Position numbers and translations under genes: made by a program
Notes under the pieces: model-generated
The model's database searches: none
What the model was told of the DNA's origin: nothing
The model's input: only the letters and a program-made list of their open reading frames with translations
Shown: piece after piece, positions 4,886 to 11,082 of the stretch
Layout of the letters: every line of letters starts with the position of its first letter
Position numbering within the stretch: the stretch's first letter is position 1
DNA from: Roseicyclus sp965662675
GTDB taxonomy: Bacteria > Pseudomonadota > Alphaproteobacteria > Rhodobacterales > Rhodobacteraceae
NCBI RefSeq assembly: GCF_965662675.1
Contig: NZ_CBFIIK010000064.1
Span: 1 to 14,708, forward strand
Reading direction: 5' to 3'
Length of the DNA: 14,708 nt

Positions 4886-7504
4886 ATGGCAAAGCAGATG
4901 CTCATCGATGCCACCCACCCGGAAGAGACCCGGGTTGTCGTGGTTGACGGAACCAAGGTCGAAGAGTTTGATTTCGAGTCGCTGAACAAGCGGCAACTTG
5001 CAGGAAATATTTATCTGGCAAAGGTCACGCGGGTCGAACCCTCGTTGCAGGCCGCCTTTGTCGACTACGGCGGCAACCGCCACGGTTTCCTCGCATTCTC
5101 GGAAATCCACCCCGATTATTACCAGATCCCCGTGGCCGACCGCGAGGCGCTGCTGCGCGAAGAGCGCGAATATGCCGAAGCCATGGCCGATGAGGCCGAG
5201 GAAGAAGCCAAGCCCAAGCGCGCCCGCCGCACCCGTCGCCGCAAATCCTCCGACACCAAGGCCGAAGCGATGGCAGGCGATGCCATTGCCACCGCCGAGG
5301 TCGAAGCGATCGAGGGGATGGAGGTCGTCGATCTGGGCGAAGGTGCCGAAGATGGTGACGATCACGATGGCGATGCCGCCGATTTCGTCCCTGCCGATGC
5401 GGGCGATGACGGCGCACATGATGATGACGGCGATACCGATACCGATGGCGAGGGCGCGCCTGCCGCCGAAACCATCACCGATGACGACGCCGAGGAAGAT
5501 ATCCGCCCGATGCGCAAACCGCGCGCGCGGCGCTACAAGATCCAAGAGGTCGTCAAGGTCCGCCAGATCATGCTGGTGCAGGTCGTCAAGGAAGAGCGTG
5601 GCAACAAGGGCGCGGCGCTGACCACCTATCTCAGCCTCGCCGGCCGCTATTGCGTGCTGATGCCCAACACCGCACGCGGCGGCGGGATCAGCCGCAAGAT
5701 CACCAATGCCGCCGACCGCAAGAAGCTCAAGGAAATCGCCCATGAGATCGACGTCCCTCAGGGCGCGGGGCTGATCATCCGCACCGCGGGCAGCCAGCGG
5801 ACCAAGACCGAGATCAAGCGCGATTACGAATATCTTCAACGCCAGTGGGAACAGATCCGCGAACTCACGCTGAAATCCATCGCGCCCGCGCCGATCTACG
5901 AAGAGGGTGATCTGATCCACCGCACGATCCGCGACCTTTATACCCGCGAGATCGACGAGGTGCTGGTCGAAGGCGAGGCAGGCTATCGCCATGCCAAGGA
6001 CTTCATGAAGATGATCATGCCGTCCCACGCCAAGAACGTGAAAGCCTATACCGATCCCACGCCGCTCTTCGCGCGCTACAAGGTCGAAGGCTATCTGGCG
6101 GATATGTTCAACCCGACCGTGCAGCTGCGCTCGGGCGGCTATATCGTCATCGGCATCACCGAGGCGCTGGTCGCCATCGACGTGAACTCGGGCCGCGCCA
6201 CCAAGGAAGGCTCGATCGAGGAGACAGCCCTCAAAACCAATCTCGAAGCCGCCGAAGAGGTCGCCCGTCAGGTCCGCCTGCGCGATCTGGCCGGTCTGAT
6301 CGTGATCGACTTCATCGACATGGATGAGCGGCGCAACAACCTGGCGGTCGAAAAGCGGCTGAAAGACAAGCTCAAGACCGACCGCGCCCGCATTCAGGTC
6401 GGCCGCATCTCGACCTTCGGACTTCTGGAAATGTCGCGCCAACGTCTGCGCCCCGGCATGCTCGAGGCGACGACCCAGCCCTGCAAGCATTGCCATGGCA
6501 CCGGGCTGATCCGCTCGGATGACAGCCTTGCGCTGTCGATCCTGCGCCAGCTCGAGGAAGAGGGCGGTAAGGGCCGCTCGAAAGAGGTCAAGGTCATCGC
6601 GCCGGTCGATATCGTCAACTACCTGATGAACGAAAAGCGCGATTACCTCGTGGCGATCGAGCTGCGCTACGGCATGTCGATCCGCATCGAGGCGGATGTC
6701 ACCATGGTCTCGCCCGATTTCAAATTCGAGCGTTTCAAGACCGCCACGCGCAAGATCACGGCCGTCTCGCCGGTGATCGCGATGGATGCCACCTTGATGG
6801 ACGAGATCGAGGATGAGGCCGACACCAGCGTCGATGTCGAGATCGACGAGGATGACGATAGCGATGCGCCCGCCGCCAAACCTGTGGCCAGCGCGGCCGC
6901 CGATGCCGAGAACGGCGAGGATAACCCGCGCAAGAAACGCCGCCGCCGTCGTGGTGGCCGTGGACGGCGCAAGAAAATCGGCGAGAACGGTGTCGAAACC
7001 GATGCCGATGGTGTCGCCGAGGGCGAAAGCGACGCCGAGGATGACAGCGACGCCGCGGGTGAAGGCGACGCCATTGTCGAAGCGCCCGCCGCCGCCCCCG
7101 CCGCGCCACAGGGCGACGCCGTGACGGAAACGGTCGCCGAAGTGGTCGCCGAAAAGCCCAAGCGGCGCAGCCGTAAACCCGCCGCCGCCAAGGCAGAGCC
7201 CGTCGTCGTGGAGGCTGCAGCCGAAGCTGATGCATCGCCCGCCCCGGTGGCCGAAGAGGCACCCGCCAAGCCCGCCCCAAAGCCGCGTAGCCGCAGCCGT
7301 GCCAAACCCGCGGCCAGTGCTGATGCCGAGGCGTCGCCCAAGCCTGAGGCTGTTGTTGTCGCAGCGGAGCCAACGCCTGCGCCGGCTGCCGCACCGGCCA
7401 AGGTGGAACCCGCCAAGATCGAGCCCGCAGTGGAGGTCGTATCAAGCGCACCCGCCGCCGAGCCGGACAAGCCGCGCCGCCGCGGTTGGTGGTCGAAAGG
7501 CTGA
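4886..7504 (+). CDS. rne: Ribonuclease E (endoribonuclease, RNA degradosome scaffold)
   Basis: An 872-residue RNase E. The enzyme cuts single-stranded AU-rich RNA, processes rRNA and tRNA precursors, starts mRNA decay and scaffolds the degradosome. The S1 RNA-binding domain (about 35-97 and 213-260) is split by a roughly 115-residue acidic insertion with a basic patch (KRARRTRRRK, 111-120). Catalytic Asp432 (VAIDVNSGRATK) and Asp475 (IVIDFIDMD) and the zinc-link cysteines Cys533/Cys536 (CKHCHGTG) are present. The non-catalytic tail is low complexity with an arginine-rich patch (KKRRRRRGGRGRRKK, about 683-697) and ends RRGWWSKG. I chose the ATG at 4886 because MAKQMLIDATHPEETRVVVV is the conserved start and AAGG precedes it by about 6 bases. 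A GTG at 4832 would add 18 unconserved residues and lies in a stable hairpin. RNase G is excluded by the long C-terminal tail. Confidence 0.95.
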   Translation: MAKQMLIDATHPEETRVVVVDGTKVEEFDFESLNKRQLAGNIYLAKVTRVEPSLQAAFVDYGGNRHGFLAFSEIHPDYYQIPVADREALLREEREYAEAMADEAEEEAKPKRARRTRRRKSSDTKAEAMAGDAIATAEVEAIEGMEVVDLGEGAEDGDDHDGDAADFVPADAGDDGAHDDDGDTDTDGEGAPAAETITDDDAEEDIRPMRKPRARRYKIQEVVKVRQIMLVQVVKEERGNKGAALTTYLSLAGRYCVLMPNTARGGGISRKITNAADRKKLKEIAHEIDVPQGAGLIIRTAGSQRTKTEIKRDYEYLQRQWEQIRELTLKSIAPAPIYEEGDLIHRTIRDLYTREIDEVLVEGEAGYRHAKDFMKMIMPSHAKNVKAYTDPTPLFARYKVEGYLADMFNPTVQLRSGGYIVIGITEALVAIDVNSGRATKEGSIEETALKTNLEAAEEVARQVRLRDLAGLIVIDFIDMDERRNNLAVEKRLKDKLKTDRARIQVGRISTFGLLEMSRQRLRPGMLEATTQPCKHCHGTGLIRSDDSLALSILRQLEEEGGKGRSKEVKVIAPVDIVNYLMNEKRDYLVAIELRYGMSIRIEADVTMVSPDFKFERFKTATRKITAVSPVIAMDATLMDEIEDEADTSVDVEIDEDDDSDAPAAKPVASAAADAENGEDNPRKKRRRRRGGRGRRKKIGENGVETDADGVAEGESDAEDDSDAAGEGDAIVEAPAAAPAAPQGDAVTETVAEVVAEKPKRRSRKPAAAKAEPVVVEAAAEADASPAPVAEEAPAKPAPKPRSRSRAKPAASADAEASPKPEAVVVAAEPTPAPAAAPAKVEPAKIEPAVEVVSSAPAAEPDKPRRRGWWSKG

Positions 7505-7513
7505 CCCGATCAC

Positions 7514-7546
7514 GAAAAAGGGCGTCCCAATGGGGCGCCCTTTTTC
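7514..7546. terminator. Intrinsic terminator, probably bidirectional, between rne and the convergent dsbA-like gene
   Basis: AAAAAGGGCG (7515-7524) pairs perfectly with CGCCCTTTTT (7536-7545). The inner TCCC/GGGG bases pair too, around an AAT loop, and G7514 can pair with C7546. The stem is about 15 bp long, begins 10 bases after the rne stop and carries a T-run on the + strand and the matching A-run upstream. It can therefore end transcripts of rne and of the gene coming from the other side. Confidence 0.93.
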
Positions 7547-7604
7547 TATGCCTGACCCAAGCGATCCCCGCTTGTGGTGCGCCTTGGTCCCCGCGCAGCG
7601 GGGC

Positions 7605-8369
7605 TCAGTTATCGCCCTCGCGTAGCATCGCCACGATCTGCTGCATCCCATCAAGCGGCACATAGCCCCGCACCATCTGATCACCGAAAACGAAACTTGG
7701 CGTTCCGGTAATCTCGAGCCTTTGACCCAGCGCGTAATTGGTGTCGATCGTGGTCTGCACCAGCGGATCATCCATCGCCGCGACGATCGCTGCCGCGTCA
7801 ATCCCAAGGCTTGCGGCCAACGCCTCGAGCGCGGGGATGGCCACATCGCCGCGCATCGTCATCAGCGCGTCATGCACCGCGAAATAGGCCGCGTCGCCAT
7901 GGGCGATCCGCGTGGCGATGGCAAAGCGCGACGCCAGCATCGATTGTTCGCCCAAGATCGGAAATTCCTTGACGATCAGCCGGATATTGCCGTCGAAATT
8001 GATCAGGTCCATCACTTCGGGATGGGCGCGGCGGCAAAAGCCACAGCGGTAATCCATGAACTCGACGATGGTGATATCGCCTTCGGGGTTGCCCAGGACG
8101 ACATCGAAGGCGGACGCGAAAAGCGCATCGGCATTGGCCGCGACCGATTGGGCGTCACGGGTCACTTCGGCTTCGGCTTGCTGTTGTTCCAGCACGGCGA
8201 TCGCCTCCATCAGGACCTGCGGGTTTTCCAACAGATAGGCGCGCACCTCGGCCCGAAAAGCGGCCCGCTCGGCGGCGCTGAGATTGTCGAGTTCTACCGC
8301 GGCGGCGGGTGCGGCAAGGCCGAAGGCGAGGGCAAGGGCAAAGGGTAGGGCGGCGAGCTGTTTGAACAC
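7605..8369 (-). CDS. Secreted DsbA-family thiol-disulfide oxidoreductase with an ScsC-like N-terminal helix domain
   Basis: A 254-residue periplasmic thioredoxin-fold protein. I start it at the GTG giving VFKQLAALPFALALAF, because this yields a classic signal peptide (Lys3, hydrophobic core, probable cut after APAAA at about residue 24). An AAAGAAAG purine run lies about 10 bases upstream, and the frame open further upstream encodes unlikely basic sequence. Residues about 28-70 (NLSAAERAAFRAEVRAYLLE and a Gln/Glu-rich helix) resemble the N-terminal domain of ScsC/Com1-type DsbA proteins, which can mediate oligomerisation. The catalytic motif is CGFC at 109-112 (FMDYRCGFCRRAHPE) and the cis-proline motif is TGTPSFVFG (Pro224). 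It probably oxidises or isomerises disulfides of envelope proteins. It is a single gene, convergent with rne and divergent from the aminotransferase gene. No DsbB-like partner is visible, so oxidase versus isomerase cannot be decided. Confidence 0.9.
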   Translation of the reverse strand: MFKQLAALPFALALAFGLAAPAAAVELDNLSAAERAAFRAEVRAYLLENPQVLMEAIAVLEQQQAEAEVTRDAQSVAANADALFASAFDVVLGNPEGDITIVEFMDYRCGFCRRAHPEVMDLINFDGNIRLIVKEFPILGEQSMLASRFAIATRIAHGDAAYFAVHDALMTMRGDVAIPALEALAASLGIDAAAIVAAMDDPLVQTTIDTNYALGQRLEITGTPSFVFGDQMVRGYVPLDGMQQIVAMLREGDN

Positions 8370-8403
8370 GGGCGATGGGCTTTCTTTGGTTGGTCGATCA
8401 CGG

Positions 8404-8415
8404 GTTGCGCGCAAC
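8404..8415. promoter_or_regulatory. 12-bp perfect palindrome in the divergent intergenic region
   Basis: GTTGCG/CGCAAC is a perfect inverted repeat in the 164-base gap between the two divergent genes. It lies about 35 bases upstream of the dsbA-like start and beside the only AT-rich patch of the gap (TTAGCATATTT, 8416-8426), where a minus-strand -10 such as TATGCT could lie. It may be an operator for a dimeric regulator. No known consensus is matched with confidence. Confidence 0.3.
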
Positions 8416-8478
8416 TTAGCATATTTGCACAGCTTCGCTACCTGCGCTTGGCCGCACCCCCTTTTGGTTCCGCTTGCG

Positions 8479-8507
8479 TTGACGCCGGGGCCGTGGGCTG
8501 GTTCAAG
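8479..8507 (+). promoter_or_regulatory. Candidate promoter of the aminotransferase gene
   Basis: TTGACG (8479-8484, five of six consensus bases) and TTCAAG (8502-8507, weak) are 17 bases apart. This would place the transcript start near 8514, about 20 bases before the ATG, and leave room for the GGAG ribosome binding site at 8524-8527. The -10 is poor, so this is tentative. Confidence 0.33.
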
Positions 8508-8533
8508 ACAGGCAACCAAGCCCGGAGCCACAA

Positions 8534-9709
8534 ATGCGCCAGTCCCGCCGCAGTGCCGTTGACCCGTTCATCGTGATGGATGTGATGGAGGCCGCCCGCG
8601 CCGCCGAAGAGGCGGGCCGCCATATTATCCATATGGAGGTGGGCCAGCCCGGCACAGGTGCGCCCGCGGTCGCACGCGCCCGCCTTGCCGCCGAGATGGA
8701 AAAGGGGCCTTTGGGCTATACCGTCGCCTTGGGCAGGCCCGATCTGCGCGCGGCCATCGCGGCGCTTTACGGCGAATGGTATGATCTCGATCTCGATCCG
8801 GCGCGGGTGGTGCTGACCTCCGGGGCGTCGGGGGGGTTCATCTTGGCCTTCTCGGCGCTTTTTGATGCGGGCGCGCGTGTTGGATTGGGCGAGCCGTGCT
8901 ACCCTTCCTATCGCCAGATCTTGACCGCGATGAGCCTGACACCCGTGGGCCTGACCACCGAGATCACGACCCGCTACCAGCCGACGCCCGCGCATCTGTC
9001 GGCCGATCTGGATGGGTTGATCGTGGCCAGCCCCGCCAATCCGACCGGAACAATGCTTGGCCAACCGGAACTGGCCGCGCTGGCCGATGGCTGTGCCGTC
9101 CAGAATATCGCGCTGATCTCTGATGAGATCTATCACGGCCTGCAATACGAGGGCCGCGCCGTCAGCGCGCTGGAAGTGACCGATGATGTCTATGTCATCA
9201 ACTCGTTTTCCAAGTACTTTTCGATGACGGGGTGGCGGCTTGGCTGGATGGTGGTGCCGCCCGACCATGTGCGCGTGGTCGAACGCTTGGCGCAGAACAT
9301 GTTCATCTGTCCCGCCCATGCCAGCCAGATCGCGGCCTTGGCGGCGCTGTCGCCCGAGGGACGGGCCGAGCTTGACGGCCATCGCCTTGTCTATGCCAAG
9401 AACCGCGAGATCGTGCTTGCCGGTTTGGCGGCGGCGGGGCTTACCCAAAGCGCACCCGCCGATGGGGCGTTTTACATCTATGTCGATGTCTCGGCCTATA
9501 CCGATGACAGCTTGGCGCTCTCGGGGCAAATTCTGGCCGAGGCGGGCGTTGCCGTGACGCCGGGGCTTGATTTCGACAAGGCGCGCGGTGCGCGCTTCTT
9601 GCGGCTGTCCTATGCACGCGGAACCGATGAGATCACCGAGGGCATGGCACGCCTGTCCAGATTTTTCGCCGCGCGGCGCGAGGGTGGTGCGATCCGGACT
9701 TGGGTGTAG
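8534..9709 (+). CDS. Class I/II pyridoxal-phosphate-dependent aminotransferase
   Basis: A 391-residue fold-type I aminotransferase of the aspartate/aromatic aminotransferase superfamily, cytoplasmic and of normal length. PLP and substrate residues are all present: GYTVALGRPDLR near the N-terminus, TSGASGGF around the phosphate-binding loop (95-102), Asn169 in SPANPTGT, Asp197 and Tyr200 in SDEIYHGL, Schiff-base Lys227 in SFSKYFSMTGWRLGW, and carboxylate-binding Arg357 in RFLRLSYA. The ATG is preceded by GGAG six bases upstream. The substrate cannot be told from motifs; members of this group act on aspartate, alanine, aromatic amino acids or others. It stands alone between a divergent DsbA-like gene and the downstream amidase gene, whose start is 55 bases after this stop. 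No pathway partners are adjacent. Confidence 0.92.
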   Translation: MRQSRRSAVDPFIVMDVMEAARAAEEAGRHIIHMEVGQPGTGAPAVARARLAAEMEKGPLGYTVALGRPDLRAAIAALYGEWYDLDLDPARVVLTSGASGGFILAFSALFDAGARVGLGEPCYPSYRQILTAMSLTPVGLTTEITTRYQPTPAHLSADLDGLIVASPANPTGTMLGQPELAALADGCAVQNIALISDEIYHGLQYEGRAVSALEVTDDVYVINSFSKYFSMTGWRLGWMVVPPDHVRVVERLAQNMFICPAHASQIAALAALSPEGRAELDGHRLVYAKNREIVLAGLAAAGLTQSAPADGAFYIYVDVSAYTDDSLALSGQILAEAGVAVTPGLDFDKARGARFLRLSYARGTDEITEGMARLSRFFAARREGGAIRTWV

Positions 9710-9728
9710 CGCGTCCGTCTGCTAAACT
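9700..9728 (+). promoter_or_regulatory. Candidate promoter of the amidase gene
   Basis: TTGGGT (9700-9705) and TAAACT (9723-9728) are 17 bases apart. The -35 overlaps the last codons of the aminotransferase gene. The -10 matches four of six consensus bases, including both conserved leading positions and the final T. The transcript would start about 30 bases before the amidase start codon. Confidence 0.35.
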
Positions 9729-9764
9729 TTCGATAACCGAAGAACTCCGGGATGAAACCCTGTG

Positions 9765-10991
9765 ATGCGAGCAGTCTTGAGGCCGTTATTGTCGGCATGC
9801 CTGTTGTTTTTGTCCGGTCTTGCGGCAAACGCGCAAACCGGTGCGGATCTGGCTGCCTTGGCACGGCTCTTGCCCGAGAACAGCCATGTCAGCGCCGATG
9901 CGGGCGGCGTGACGCTCGACCTTGGGCTAAGCCAGCCTGTGCCTTACCGGCTCTTCAGCCTTGCCGACCCCGAGCGGATCGTGATCGATTTCCGCGAGGT
10001 CGCCTTTGGTGACTGGCCGCAAACGGTCGATTGGCCCGCGGCGATCAGATCGGCGGATGCGGGGCCTGCGCGGATGGCGGGATGGTCGCGTCTGGTTTTG
10101 AGTCTGGCGCAACCCTTGCAGCCACAAACCGTTGAAATGACGACAGATCCGCTTACGGGACAGGCGCGTGTAAGCCTCCGGCTGGTGCCGGTTTCCGCGG
10201 CAGGCTTTGCTGCAACGGTGGCCACCCCCCCCGAGGCGCAGGCCCCGCAAGCAATTCTGCAAGGTGATGGGCGCCTGCCCGATGATGGGCGTGTGGTGGT
10301 GGTGATCGATCCCGGTCATGGCGGCGTCGACCCCGGCGCCGTGCGTGGGGCGCATACCGAGGCCGATCTTGTTTTGACTTTTTCCCGCGAATTGCGCGAT
10401 GCGCTGCGACGGACCGGGCTCGTTGATGTGGTGTTGACGCGCGAAGCCGATGTCTTCGTGCCGCTGCCCGCGCGGGTGACCACGGCGCGCGCGGTGGCGG
10501 CGGATCTGTTCATTTCTGTCCATGCCGATGCCTTGGCCGAGGGGCGCGCGCGCGGTGCCACGGTCTATACCTTGTCCGATACCGCCTCAGATGCGGCCGC
10601 AGCCGCCTTGGCCGAGCAGCATGACCGCGCCGATCTGTTGCAGGGCATCGATCTGCATGGGGCCGATGATGTGGTGGCCGGGGTGCTGATGGATCTGGCC
10701 CGTATCGACACCGCCCCACGCAGCACGGCCTTTGCGGCGGCGCTGGTGGAAAGTATCGGCGCGGCCGATCTGCGCCTGCATCGCCGACCGATGGGCGAGG
10801 CGGGCTTTACCGTGCTGCGCGCGGCCGATATCCCCTCTGTCTTGCTGGAAATCGGCTTCATCTCGGACGAGGCGGACCTGCGCAATATTCTCGACCCCGC
10901 TTGGCGGGTCGCGATGCAGGGTGCGATTATCGCTGCGATCATGGACTGGGCCGAAGCGGATGCCGCGCGCATGGCCTTGGTGCGTCAATGA
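9765..10991 (+). CDS. amiC: Periplasmic N-acetylmuramoyl-L-alanine amidase (AmiC type: AMIN + Amidase_3)
   Basis: A 408-residue exported zinc amidase that cuts the bond between muramic acid and the stem peptide, as needed to separate daughter cells. The signal peptide is residues 1-23 (RPLLSACLLFLSGLAANA, cut before Gln24). An AMIN-like beta domain covers about 40-142 and probably targets the enzyme to the septum or to peptidoglycan. A linker of about 145-172 follows, then the Amidase_3 domain (about 176-398). Its active-site residues are His185 (IDPGHGGVDPGA), Glu199 (HTEADLVL), His253 (ISVHADA) and Glu362 (LLEIGFISD). An ATG at 9765 directly follows a GTG at 9762; either could start, and I prefer the ATG. 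PBP1A follows after 91 bases on the same strand, a pairing that makes sense for envelope growth and division. The symbol amiC is by architecture; AmiA/AmiB are alternatives. Confidence 0.92.
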   Translation: MRAVLRPLLSACLLFLSGLAANAQTGADLAALARLLPENSHVSADAGGVTLDLGLSQPVPYRLFSLADPERIVIDFREVAFGDWPQTVDWPAAIRSADAGPARMAGWSRLVLSLAQPLQPQTVEMTTDPLTGQARVSLRLVPVSAAGFAATVATPPEAQAPQAILQGDGRLPDDGRVVVVIDPGHGGVDPGAVRGAHTEADLVLTFSRELRDALRRTGLVDVVLTREADVFVPLPARVTTARAVAADLFISVHADALAEGRARGATVYTLSDTASDAAAAALAEQHDRADLLQGIDLHGADDVVAGVLMDLARIDTAPRSTAFAAALVESIGAADLRLHRRPMGEAGFTVLRAADIPSVLLEIGFISDEADLRNILDPAWRVAMQGAIIAAIMDWAEADAARMALVRQ

Positions 10992-11027
10992 GGCGGTCGC
11001 AACTTGCCGATATCGCGCCCATGTGTT

Positions 11028-11056
11028 TTGACCCGGCCGCTATCAAAGATTATATC
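11028..11056 (+). promoter_or_regulatory. Promoter of the PBP1A gene
   Basis: TTGACC (11028-11033, five of six consensus bases) and TATATC (11051-11056, four of six) are separated by an ideal 17 bases. Both lie in the 91-base gap after the amidase gene. Transcription would begin about 20 bases before the ATG. The sixth base of the -10 is C instead of T. This is the best promoter-like sequence in the window and suggests that mrcA is transcribed at least partly on its own. Confidence 0.6.
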
Positions 11057-11082
11057 GTGGTGATGACAGGCGGACTGATCGC

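Noticed and set aside
4719..4985. Short + strand frame starting in the rne leader (MHRKGTDMARR...)
   Set aside because: It overlaps the start of rne in another frame and shows no domain or good ribosome binding site. The leader looks structural, not coding.
5340..5460. Repetitive GATGACGGC-like DNA in rne that resembles a tandem repeat
   Set aside because: It is irregular and is explained by the Asp/Gly/Ala-rich protein insertion, not by a DNA repeat array.
4799..6496. 565-codon minus-strand open frame opposite rne
   Set aside because: It lies opposite the S1 and catalytic parts of RNase E and has a low-complexity translation with no family motif. It is a shadow of the coding bias.
8370..8531. 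Longer N-terminus (54 extra residues) for the DsbA-like protein
   Set aside because: It would bury the signal peptide inside the protein and run up to the divergent aminotransferase start. The GTG at 8369 gives a standard exported precursor.
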